From Campylobacteraceae bacterium (GTDB taxonomy: Bacteria; Campylobacterota; Campylobacteria; Campylobacterales; Campylobacteraceae): 11,214 nucleotides of DNA. The stretch is taken from assembly GCA_031290675.1 (NCBI GenBank), contig JAITNC010000190.1:1-11214 (forward strand). Reading direction: 5' to 3'. Both the position numbers and the translations under genes were made by a program. This document shows positions 1 to 6,436 of the stretch, piece by piece. The first letter of the stretch is position 1, and each line of letters opens with the position of its first letter. The notes beneath the pieces are model-generated. The model worked only from the letters and a program-made list of their open reading frames with translations. It was not told the origin of the DNA and did no database searches.

Positions 1-99
1 AATGATTGCCGTGCCTTTTTCGTCCACGAGGCGGGCAACTTTAGAAAAGTTTTGGTTGGCTTCCGATATGGAAACAAGGTTTTCAATATTGATGTTCAT
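1..99 (-). CDS. Phd/YefM-family antitoxin, N-terminal fragment
   Basis: Only the first 33 codons are in the window; the gene runs off the left edge. The visible protein begins MNINIENLVSISEANQNF and continues SKVARLVDEKGTAII. This matches the N-terminal DNA-binding half of type II antitoxins of the Phd/YefM family, where an 'I-S-E-A-R/N-x-x-F-x-x-v' stretch and a hydrophobic 'x-x-x-I/V-I' strand recur. Proteins of this family neutralise a partner toxin (often RelE/ParE- or Doc-like) and repress their own promoter. The start is fixed by a strong ribosome-binding site, GGAGGT on the minus strand (about 104-109), and a promoter upstream. The partner toxin would normally lie just downstream, beyond base 1, so a complete toxin-antitoxin pair cannot be shown. 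Family call is confident; function as a pair is inferred. Confidence 0.8.
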   Translation of the reverse strand, partial: MNINIENLVSISEANQNFSKVARLVDEKGTAII

Positions 100-117
100 T
101 TTAACACCTCCGCTATC

Positions 118-146
118 AGTATAACATAAGTTTAGGATAAATACAA
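118..146 (-). promoter_or_regulatory. sigma70 promoter of the antitoxin gene
   Basis: Read on the minus strand, a TTGTAT -35 box (146-141) and a TATACT -10 box (123-118) are separated by exactly 17 bases, and transcription would start about 10-15 bases before the GGAGGT ribosome-binding site. This is the best-formed housekeeping promoter in the window. Phd/YefM antitoxins usually bind such a promoter to repress themselves; no clear operator palindrome was found here. Confidence 0.6.
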
Positions 147-157
147 CCTAAAAATTT

Positions 158-218
158 GTTCTTTCTGGCAAATTTTCTCCTGCGATAAAAAATGCTTGAC
201 AAATAAGCCAGAAAGAGC
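158..218. repeat. inverted repeat, possible terminator of the flavin-binding gene
   Basis: The arms TCTTTCTGGC (160-169) and GCCAGAAAGA (207-216) are exact inverted copies, extending to 158/218 with one wobble pair. They enclose a 37-base spacer. The structure lies directly after the stop codon of the minus-strand flavin-binding gene. On that strand it is followed by AAATTTTTAGG, a short T run, so it could act as a weak terminator or a 3' protective hairpin. The long loop makes an efficient intrinsic terminator doubtful. It could instead be a protein-binding site. Confidence 0.4.
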
Positions 219-223
219 GGGCG

Positions 224-646
224 TTAAAACGATATCTTGTCCGGCTCGCCATATCCTGAAACTAACGTAGCTTCTTTGATGCGTACCTCAAAAACATCAA
301 GTGCCGCCCCGACAGCTGCGAGCGCCTCATCATATCCCGCTATCCTCGCTATAAACAGCTCTTTCACATCGTCAATGGAAAGTTTGCTCTTTTGAATGAC
401 AGCGTTGTTTGAACGGATATACGCCGCATTTTCACTCGGAACAGTAGTGAAAGCTACATTGTTGTTTTTGCCAAACTCTATAATTTTTGGACTTGTTCTA
501 TCAGACGCAAAATAAAGCAGTTCAGGCGATTGGGGCTGATATATAAAATTGACAATCCTAACATTGGGAATGTCACCTGTAGATGTCGCTAAAGCGATTT
601 GAGTGGTCTGTTTCAAGACCTCAAGGTATTTTGAAAGATTAGACAT
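224..646 (-). CDS. pyridoxamine 5'-phosphate oxidase family protein (FMN-binding split barrel)
   Basis: This is a 140-residue cytoplasmic protein of the small single-domain split-barrel flavoprotein group. The N-terminal helix 'MSNLSKYLEVLKQ' leads into a strand ending ALATSTGDIPNVRIVNF (residues 18-34). The P-N-V-R turn is where these proteins usually contact the FMN phosphate. DRTSPKIIEF (49-58) is the second typical phosphate-side motif (T-S-x-K), and NNNVAFTTV (61-69) is the next barrel strand. Members bind FMN, F420 or haem and reduce varied substrates; true PdxH is longer (~200 residues) and has a C-terminal substrate-binding block not seen here, so vitamin B6 synthesis should not be assumed. 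The start is supported by AGGAGG on the minus strand, 8 bases before the ATG. It is monocistronic and divergent from the large acyltransferase fusion. The family is clear; the substrate is unknown. Confidence 0.85.
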   Translation of the reverse strand: MSNLSKYLEVLKQTTQIALATSTGDIPNVRIVNFIYQPQSPELLYFASDRTSPKIIEFGKNNNVAFTTVPSENAAYIRSNNAVIQKSKLSIDDVKELFIARIAGYDEALAAVGAALDVFEVRIKEATLVSGYGEPDKISF

Positions 647-664
647 ATATGTTGCCTCCTAAGT

Positions 665-686
665 AGTATAATATTTTTGAATTATA
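665..686 (-). promoter_or_regulatory. probable promoter of the flavin-binding gene
   Basis: On the minus strand a perfect TATAAT lies at 686-681, with a second -10-like TATACT at 670-665. Neither has a convincing -35 box at 16-18 bases. Campylobacterota housekeeping promoters often lack one and rely on T-rich DNA, which is present. Either would give a short leader containing the AGGAGG site. Confidence 0.4.
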
Positions 687-710
687 TCATAAAATCTAAA
701 TAAACGGTTT

Positions 711-747
711 GCTGTTTTTTTTAAATTAAGCATTGCTTTCATATAAT
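711..747 (+). promoter_or_regulatory. promoter of the acyltransferase fusion gene
   Basis: A perfect TATAAT at 742-747 is preceded by T-rich DNA (a run of eight T around 714-721 and TGCTTTC just before the box) but no clear -35 hexamer. This is the usual look of Campylobacterota sigma70 promoters. Transcription would start near 754, leaving a leader of about 20 bases with AAAGGA at 765-770 as the ribosome-binding site for the ATG at 776. Confidence 0.45.
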
Positions 748-775
748 ACACCCTTTCAATCACAAAAGGAACGAT

Positions 776-3700
776 ATGTACCAACTCCTTAAAATTCGCG
801 GGTTTTTGCCGTTTTTATTAGTAATGTTTATCAACGCTTCCGTTGATTTAGCCCACAAGATAACCATACAAAATGTCCTCATCAAAAGCTTTGACGGCGA
901 TATGCTCGTCATCTTGAGCGCATTGATAAACGGCATGATACTACTTCCGTTTGTGTTTTTATTTTCAGCAGCGGGCTTCATAAACGACAAATTTCCAAAA
1001 ACAACAGTCATCAGATACGCCACACTCACTGCTATCGGTTTGAGTGCGATGATACTTCTGAGTTACTCTCAGGGGTGGTTTATCGCGGCGTTTGCTATGA
1101 CATTTTTGCTCGCCGTGCAAAGCGCCATATACTCGCCCGCCAAATACGCCCTTATCAAAAAACTCTCCGGAGTTGATAAGCTAAGCCTCGCCAACGGCGT
1201 CGTACAGGCTCTCACGATAGTAGCCATACTGCTCAGCTCTTTTGCCTTTTCGGCTATTTTTGAAAGCTTTTACACACCAAATGATACAAACCCAAACAGC
1301 ATCTTGCGACATATGATGCCGATAGGATTTTTGCTCGTTATTTTAAGCTCTCTGGAGGCATTTTTTGCTTTTAAGATTCCATTTTTTGACGCCAAACAAA
1401 GCAAGGACAAATTTAAAATCAAAGAGTATCTCAAGTTCAAATACCTCCGCAAAAACATCAGAATAGTCAAAAGCAACAAAGATATATGGCTCAGCATCAT
1501 CGGTCTTAGCATCTTTTGGGGTATCTCGCAAATGGTCATCGCAGCGTTTCCGGCGCACTACAAAATGGTCACGGAAGACAGCAACGCCGTCATCATTCAG
1601 GGCATTTTGTGTGTCAGCGCATTGGGTCTTATCAGCGGTTCTATGATAGCGGGTATCTACTCAAAAAGACACATTGAACTTGGCATCATACCCATAGGCG
1701 CGCTTGGTATATTTGCCGCACTTTGGGGTATGACATTTGCCTCAAACGCCTTTTCGTTTGGATTTTGCTCTTTGGTATTTGGCTTTTTCGGCGGACTTTT
1801 TATCGTGCCGCTCAACTCCGTCATACAGTACTTCTCAAGCGACTCGCAAATGGGCAAGATACTCGCCGGAAACAACTTCGTGCAAAACTGCGTTATGGTG
1901 TCGTTTCTCGTCTTGACAGTCGTGTTTGTACTGCTTGATTTTTCCACCACTCAACTCTTTTTTATCACAGCTTTCATAGCGTTTTTGGGCGCTTTGTTCA
2001 CGATAAAACGAGTGCCGCACCTCTTCACGAGGATACTACTCTTCCCCATCTTGAAGCTTGGCTACAAAACCGACATACAAGGCATAGAAAATATCCCCCC
2101 GACAGGCGGCGTGCTGCTGCTCGGCAACCATATCAGCTGGATAGACTCCCTCATCTTGCAGGTGGCGAGTCCTAGGGCTTTGAAGTTTGTGATGTTCAAG
2201 GCGTATTATGACAAGTGGTATCTGAAATGGATATTTAAATTTTTTGACGTCATACCCATAGCGGGAGGGGCGAGCAAATCGGCCATAGAAAACGTACGAG
2301 CCAGACTCAAAAAAGGCGAAGTTGTGGCGTTGTTTCCTGAGGGTATCATCAGCTACAACGGGCAGTTGGGCAAATTTGAAAGGGGTTTTGAGTTGGCAGT
2401 AGAAGAGATCAACGTGCCCATCATACCTTTCTACTTAAGGGGACTTTGGGGCTCGACCTTTTCACGTGCAGACGACTACTACAAAGTGCGCCAAAGCGGT
2501 ATCAAAAAAGAGATAGTGATAGCGTTCGGCGAGGCTTTGAGCCATACCGCAAAAGCTATCGATGTCAAAAAAGCGGTCATCAAACTCTCGCTTGCGGCGT
2601 GGGATTTTTATATCTCAAATCAAAAACCTCTGCATTATCATTGGCTCAAGCGAGCGAACTCATCGCTCTTTGCGGCGTCCATCGTAGACCAAGCCACAGG
2701 CGTAAAGCTCAGCAACCTGAAGCTTTTAACTTCTGTGATTTTATTTATCAAAAAGTTAAAAGGGGCGTTGAGAGATGAGGAAAATATCGGCGTTTTGTTG
2801 CCCTCCTCCGCCGCCGGCTCTATCGTCAATCTCGCACTTTTCGCACTCGGCAAAAAACCTATAAATCTCAACTACACACTCAGCAAAGAAAATCTCAAAA
2901 GTGCGATAGAACAGAGCGAGCTTAAAAGCGTTATCACATCAAAAACTTTTGAGAAAAAGCTTGAGTACAGAGGCATCGTCCTTGGCGAAACGCTGGGCGA
3001 TAAAGCTATCTACGTTGAAACCATAAAGGACGAGTTCACAAGAGGCGACATCGCCAAAACGATTTTTAAAGTTTTGCTTTTCCCTACGTGGCTGCTGGAA
3101 TTTTTGTATTTTGAGCCTGTCAAACTCGACGATACCGCGACTATAATTTTTAGCAGCGGCAGTGAAAGTGCGCCAAAAGGCATTGAACTTACGCACAAAA
3201 ACCTGCTCGCAAACATCAAGCAAGTGGCTGATTTGCTCAACTTCAGAAAAGACGATGTTATACTCAACTCGCTTCCTATATTTCACTCTTTTGGGCTTAC
3301 TATCACGACGCTTATGCCGCTTTGCGAAGGCGTGTTGGTTATATGCGTGCCAGACCCGACAGATGTCGTCGGCATAGGCAAGATGTGCGCCCAATACAGA
3401 GCCAGCATACTGCTCGGAACATCTACATTTTTCAGACTGTATATCAAAAACAAAAAGCTCCACCCTTTGATGCTGCAAAGTGTGCGCATAGCCGTCGCCG
3501 GAGCTGAAAAACTCAAAGACGATGTCAAAAAAGGCTTCAAAATAAAATTTGGCATAAATATATACGAAGGCTACGGCACTACCGAAACCGCCCCTGTCGT
3601 CTGCGTCAATATGCCCGACACGCTGGAGTATACGTCATTTAAGCCTTTGACATTCCACAAAGATGAGAGTGTTGGCTTGCCGCTTCCGGGAACTATCGTC

Positions 3701-4252
3701 AAAATAGTAGACCCACAGAGCTTGGAGGAGCTGCCCACAGGCGAGGACGGACTGATACTCATAGGCGGTTCGCAAGTGATGAAAGGCTACTACAAAAATG
3801 ACGAAAAAACGAACGAAGTCATCGTCAAAATCGGCGAATGGCGATACTACAAGAGCGGCGATAAAGGACATATAGACGAGGACGGTTTCGTAACGGTCGT
3901 GGACAGATACTCTCGTTTTGCGAAAATCGGCGGCGAGATGATAAGCCTCACAAGTGTTGAAACCCTCATAAGTGCGCTATTTCAAGAGGAAACAGACATC
4001 ATAGCGCTAAATCTCCCCGATAGCAAAAAAGGCGAGAAAGTCGTGCTTTTATTTTCAGGCGAAAAATCATATGAAGAGTTCACGCAAATCATCAAAAGCG
4101 CACAACTGCCGCCACTTTTGACACCAAGCGAGATATACAAAGTGGAAGCGTTACCCAAACTCTCCAGCGGCAAAGCGGACTTCAAGGCTTCAAAAGAGTT
4201 GGCTACGGGGTTAAGTATAAATAATGAAAACTTATTATGTGATACTTTATGA
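776..4252 (+). CDS. aas: fused LplT-like MFS transporter / PlsC acyltransferase / acyl-ACP synthetase
   Basis: One 1158-residue inner-membrane protein carries three activities that are two genes (lplT, aas) in E. coli. Residues ~10-412 hold about twelve hydrophobic segments of an MFS lysophospholipid transporter. Residues ~425-620 form a PlsC-type acyltransferase with the catalytic HX4D motif in NHISWIDS (H452, D457) and the FPEG motif at 520-523. Residues ~640-1145 form an AMP-forming synthetase with phosphate loop IIFSSGSESAPKG (790-802), adenine motif GYGTTETAP (932-940), ribose-binding D1029 in YKSGDKGHID, and the C-terminal catalytic lysine K1133 in KLSSGKAD. By analogy with LplT/Aas it would flip lysophospholipids inward, activate fatty acids on ACP and re-acylate them. 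The reading frame is intact and every key residue is present. The last ~12 residues (from S1147) are encoded by AT-rich DNA unlike the rest and may have been replaced when the neighbouring island arrived. Confidence 0.9.
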   Translation: MYQLLKIRGFLPFLLVMFINASVDLAHKITIQNVLIKSFDGDMLVILSALINGMILLPFVFLFSAAGFINDKFPKTTVIRYATLTAIGLSAMILLSYSQGWFIAAFAMTFLLAVQSAIYSPAKYALIKKLSGVDKLSLANGVVQALTIVAILLSSFAFSAIFESFYTPNDTNPNSILRHMMPIGFLLVILSSLEAFFAFKIPFFDAKQSKDKFKIKEYLKFKYLRKNIRIVKSNKDIWLSIIGLSIFWGISQMVIAAFPAHYKMVTEDSNAVIIQGILCVSALGLISGSMIAGIYSKRHIELGIIPIGALGIFAALWGMTFASNAFSFGFCSLVFGFFGGLFIVPLNSVIQYFSSDSQMGKILAGNNFVQNCVMVSFLVLTVVFVLLDFSTTQLFFITAFIAFLGALFTIKRVPHLFTRILLFPILKLGYKTDIQGIENIPPTGGVLLLGNHISWIDSLILQVASPRALKFVMFKAYYDKWYLKWIFKFFDVIPIAGGASKSAIENVRARLKKGEVVALFPEGIISYNGQLGKFERGFELAVEEINVPIIPFYLRGLWGSTFSRADDYYKVRQSGIKKEIVIAFGEALSHTAKAIDVKKAVIKLSLAAWDFYISNQKPLHYHWLKRANSSLFAASIVDQATGVKLSNLKLLTSVILFIKKLKGALRDEENIGVLLPSSAAGSIVNLALFALGKKPINLNYTLSKENLKSAIEQSELKSVITSKTFEKKLEYRGIVLGETLGDKAIYVETIKDEFTRGDIAKTIFKVLLFPTWLLEFLYFEPVKLDDTATIIFSSGSESAPKGIELTHKNLLANIKQVADLLNFRKDDVILNSLPIFHSFGLTITTLMPLCEGVLVICVPDPTDVVGIGKMCAQYRASILLGTSTFFRLYIKNKKLHPLMLQSVRIAVAGAEKLKDDVKKGFKIKFGINIYEGYGTTETAPVVCVNMPDTLEYTSFKPLTFHKDESVGLPLPGTIVKIVDPQSLEELPTGEDGLILIGGSQVMKGYYKNDEKTNEVIVKIGEWRYYKSGDKGHIDEDGFVTVVDRYSRFAKIGGEMISLTSVETLISALFQEETDIIALNLPDSKKGEKVVLLFSGEKSYEEFTQIIKSAQLPPLLTPSEIYKVEALPKLSSGKADFKASKELATGLSINNENLLCDTL

Positions 4253-4281
4253 AATAATGCATGTTTAAGTTGAATTATTGA

Positions 4282-4298
4282 TATAATATTAAATGGAG
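4282..4298 (+). promoter_or_regulatory. promoter and ribosome-binding site of the ParA-RelA/SpoT operon
   Basis: TATAAT at 4282-4287 would start transcription near 4294. GGAG at 4295-4298 then sits nine bases before the ATG at 4308. This arrangement decides the start codon: the alternative in-frame ATG at 4293 overlaps the predicted transcription start and has no ribosome-binding site. No recognisable -35 box. Confidence 0.5.
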
Positions 4299-4307
4299 CA
4301 AAAAAGA

Positions 4308-5408
4308 ATGAAAATTATTTCACTATTTAACAACAAAGGTGGTGTTGGAAAATCAACATTAGGCTATCACTTGGGACACGCCTTAAATGAGTTGGGCAAA
4401 AAAACATTAATGATTGACTTAGACCCACAGTGCAACTTGACTATTTGTGGTATTGATACAGAAAAATTGCATAAAATTTGGCAAGAAGAAGATAGTTTTA
4501 TTGATGATTTTGAAAAGGCACACAAGATAAATCCAGATATATTTAAGACCGCAAGAAGTATCCATTTTCTTTTAAAAACAACAGAAGATGGCTTGAGCGA
4601 TTTTAACGATTTATTACCACCTACTGTTCCATTGAGTGATAATTTAGATTTAATACCGGGCAGATTATCAATTCATAAATTTGAAAATAAATTGGCAGAA
4701 AGATGGAGTGGTGCTTATCAGGGAGATAATCTTGCGATTAGAACTATTACTAGAATTAGAGAATTATGTAACTTATATGCGGAAAAAAATGGATATGAGT
4801 ATATTATTATTGATACATCACCAAGTCTTGGCATACTAAACAAAACCATTATTTCTACCGTTGATGGTTTTTTTATTCCTGCTCAACCTGATATGTTCAG
4901 TTTATATGGTATTAGAAATATTGGAAATTCTTTAGACTTATGGAAAAAAGAGTTTGATACTATGTATAGTTTAATTTCATCAGACAAAAGAAATAAATTC
5001 CCAAGCAAATTCGTGCAATTTTTGGGATTTACTATTTACAATGCAAAAAAATATACAGGCAATAATAACAAGTACGATTTGGCAAAAGCGCATTTTTCAT
5101 ACGTTGAAAAGATACCAAATGTAATTAAAGAGCATATTAAAAAAGCAAATCGAGAATTATTGACAGACACTGAATTGAAAATGCCAATAGGTGGAAATGC
5201 CGTAATGCACACTCACAATACTTTTCCATCAGTCTCTCAAGGTTTAAATTGTCCAATATGGAAAATTCCAGAAGTATACAGAAATCACCCCAATAAAAAC
5301 GATATCACTTACACTGGAGGAGCAAATGATAATAATTGCAGAAGAACAAAGAAAAAATATATTGATTTTGCCAATGCATTATTGAAACGAGTTTCTAAAT
5401 TAGGTTAA
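4308..5408 (+). CDS. ParA/Soj-like P-loop ATPase, accessory-island type
   Basis: The protein is 366 residues from the ATG at 4308 (371 if the upstream ATG at 4293 is used; numbering below uses 371). It shows the deviant Walker A motif of the ParA/MinD family, NNKGGVGKST (13-22, with the signature lysine K15 and K20), the Walker A' motif LMIDLDPQ (39-46), and Walker B IIIDTSPSLG (171-180). The family dimerises on ATP and often binds DNA or membranes. At ~366 residues it is longer than chromosomal Soj (~250-260). The extra length is an insertion between the A' and B motifs and a long C-terminal half (from ~residue 255) that I do not recognise. No ParB gene or parS site is nearby, so plasmid-style partition is unlikely. 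It is separated from the RelA/SpoT gene by nine bases and is surely co-transcribed with it. Base composition is far more AT-rich than the chromosome on either side, indicating transfer. Confidence 0.85.
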   Translation: MKIISLFNNKGGVGKSTLGYHLGHALNELGKKTLMIDLDPQCNLTICGIDTEKLHKIWQEEDSFIDDFEKAHKINPDIFKTARSIHFLLKTTEDGLSDFNDLLPPTVPLSDNLDLIPGRLSIHKFENKLAERWSGAYQGDNLAIRTITRIRELCNLYAEKNGYEYIIIDTSPSLGILNKTIISTVDGFFIPAQPDMFSLYGIRNIGNSLDLWKKEFDTMYSLISSDKRNKFPSKFVQFLGFTIYNAKKYTGNNNKYDLAKAHFSYVEKIPNVIKEHIKKANRELLTDTELKMPIGGNAVMHTHNTFPSVSQGLNCPIWKIPEVYRNHPNKNDITYTGGANDNNCRRTKKKYIDFANALLKRVSKLG

Positions 5409-5417
5409 AAAAATATT

Positions 5418-6113
5418 ATGAAAAATACAAAAATACCAACAGAAATATTAGAAGCTATAGAACTCTACGAAAATAAAAAATTTGATTTTGAACAATTTCT
5501 TGCAGCTGTTTTTATATTTTTTCAAAATCATAGAGAGTTGAATAAGAAGCCATCACCAATTATTCACTCTCTTAAATCACGCTTTAAAGACCCAGAACAT
5601 TTGAAAGAAAAATTATTAAGAAAATTTAAAGAAGGTAAAAATATCACAAAAGACAATTTGTTTAGCCAAATAACTGATTTGATAGGAGTTAGAGTACTTC
5701 ATTTGCATCAAGAACAATTCATTGAAATAAACAAAGCAATTCAAGAAAAAATAAATAGTGGAGATTGGGTGTTTGCTGAAGAACCAAAGGCTTTAACATG
5801 GGACACAGAATCAAAGAAATTCTTCCAAAATTTAAATATTACAACAGAAGTGAGAGATACGTATTATACGAGCATTCACTACTTAGTACGACCCAATAAT
5901 CCAAATGCTGTAGTGCGTTGTGAAATTCAAGTAAGAACCTTGTTTGAGGAAATTTGGGGAGAAATAGACCATTCTTTAAATTATCCAAACCCAACTGAGA
6001 GTATTGCCTGCAAAGAGCAATTGAGAGTCTTGTCAAAATTAGTTTCTACTGGAACAAGATTGGCAGATGCTATATTTAGAAGTCATAGAGAGTTTATTGA
6101 TAAAAAAGTATAG
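5418..6113 (+). CDS. RelA/SpoT-domain nucleotide pyrophosphotransferase (small alarmone synthetase-like)
   Basis: This 231-residue protein consists of one RelA/SpoT synthetase domain with no HD hydrolase, TGS or ACT domain. Motifs in order: HSLKSRFKDPEHLKEKL (50-66), the basic ATP-binding stretch; DLIGVRV (87-93), whose aspartate normally binds magnesium; YTSIHYLV (150-157), the guanine-stacking tyrosine region; EIQVRT (169-174), with the catalytic glutamate; and WGEIDHSL (180-187), matching the 'W/F-x-x-x-E/D-H' block. All key positions are present, so it looks catalytically competent. Family members make (p)ppGpp or (pp)pApp, or as toxSAS enzymes pyrophosphorylate tRNA ends; the sequence alone does not say which. 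The usual toxSAS partner is a small antitoxin, whereas here the operon partner is a ParA-like ATPase, an arrangement that hints at a controlled abortive-infection switch (inference). No good ribosome-binding site is visible, which suggests translational coupling to the gene nine bases upstream. AT-rich like the rest of the island. Confidence 0.82.
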   Translation: MKNTKIPTEILEAIELYENKKFDFEQFLAAVFIFFQNHRELNKKPSPIIHSLKSRFKDPEHLKEKLLRKFKEGKNITKDNLFSQITDLIGVRVLHLHQEQFIEINKAIQEKINSGDWVFAEEPKALTWDTESKKFFQNLNITTEVRDTYYTSIHYLVRPNNPNAVVRCEIQVRTLFEEIWGEIDHSLNYPNPTESIACKEQLRVLSKLVSTGTRLADAIFRSHREFIDKKV

Positions 6114-6183
6114 ATATACAATTAATAATTTAATAAAAAAATAGTCTATTCTCTAATTTATTTACAATTTTAAAAGTGCCTTT

Positions 6184-6233
6184 TCCCTTTTTTGATAAAA
6201 TCAACGCTTATCTACATTTAGAGGAGAAGGTCT
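6184..6233 (+). repeat. direct repeat copy 1: orphan copy of the argB promoter/RBS region
   Basis: Bases 6184-6214 are identical to 7276-7306 (31 bases). Including AGAGGAGAA (6220-6228, same as 7312-7320), the match covers 50 bases with five differences at 6215, 6218-6219 and 6229-6230. The copy keeps the T6 run, the GATAAAAT -10 region and the ribosome-binding site, but no open frame of any length follows it. It lies exactly 1092 bases before the functional copy in front of argB. Its promoter could still fire into the ncRNA region downstream. Confidence 0.85.
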
Positions 6234-6289
6234 CAAAAAGAGTAGTTGATATATAAAAACTAAATTAAAATATAATAATATTATATTTC

Positions 6290-6318
6290 TTGACTTTTAT
6301 GGTTAATTTTGATAATAT
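6290..6318 (+). promoter_or_regulatory. promoter of the putative small RNA
   Basis: TTGACT (6290-6295) and TAATAT (6313-6318) are 17 bases apart, a near-consensus sigma70 promoter and one of the few here with a real -35 box. GATAAT at 6311-6316 is an alternative -10 with a 15-base spacer. Transcription would begin at about 6324-6326. Confidence 0.55.
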
Positions 6319-6324
6319 TTGCCT

Positions 6325-6423
6325 CATATAAAGACGATTACGGGTCTATCTGTGATACATAGTTTATACACAACAAGATATTTATAAATTTAGCCGCCCT
6401 TGTTTAATTGGGCGGCTTTTTTG
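6325..6423 (+). ncRNA. putative ~100-nt small RNA upstream of the DUF3825 gene
   Basis: A well-formed promoter and a strong intrinsic terminator bracket about 100 bases with no open frame. This is the layout of a discrete small RNA, or of a leader controlled by termination. Local structure seen by eye: a small hairpin with arms AGAC (6332-6335) and GTCT (6344-6347); a second with TGTG-ATA (6351-6357) and TAT-A-CACA (6365-6372), which has one bulge and a 7-base loop; a perfect palindrome ATTTATAAAT (6380-6389); and the terminator stem. The intact DUF3825 gene begins 14 bases after the terminator. I found no tandem repeats (as in type III toxin-antitoxin RNAs), no reverse transcriptase (retron) and no CRISPR repeats. 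I do not recognise the RNA family; existence of the transcript is inferred from its signals. Confidence 0.5.
6392..6422 (+). terminator. strong intrinsic terminator between the small RNA and the DUF3825 gene
   Basis: AGCCGCCC (6392-6399) and GGGCGGCT (6410-6417) pair perfectly over eight bases, seven of them G-C, around a 10-base loop. A run of six T (6417-6422) follows, then more T after one G. In this AT-rich region the GC-rich stem stands out sharply. Placed between promoter and gene, it would limit read-through into the DUF3825 gene. Confidence 0.88.
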
Positions 6424-6436
6424 TTTTTAAGGACTT

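Noticed and set aside
224..646. pdxH, vitamin B6 oxidase.
   Set aside because: The protein is too short and lacks the C-terminal substrate-binding block; only the broad flavin-binding family can be supported.
4293..4307. Five-codon N-terminal extension of the ParA-like protein.
   Set aside because: The ATG at 4293 overlaps the predicted transcription start and has no RBS; GGAG is placed for the ATG at 4308.
4308..5408. Plasmid partition ATPase, implying an integrated plasmid.
   Set aside because: No ParB gene, parS-like palindrome, replication initiator or iterons nearby; the operon partner is a RelA/SpoT enzyme.
6325..6423. Type III toxin-antitoxin (ToxI-like) RNA.
   Set aside because: The promoter-RNA-terminator-gene layout fits, but there are no tandem repeats in the RNA and the protein resembles DUF3825, not ToxN/AbiQ.
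6325..6423. tracrRNA, retron msr-msd or CRISPR array.
   Set aside because: No cas gene, reverse transcriptase, or repeat-spacer array is present anywhere in the window, and no anti-repeat could be tested.
6392..6436. Riboswitch-type leader controlling the DUF3825 gene.
   Set aside because: A terminator precedes the gene, but I found no convincing anti-terminator pairing or known aptamer core; kept only as an alternative to a separate small RNA.
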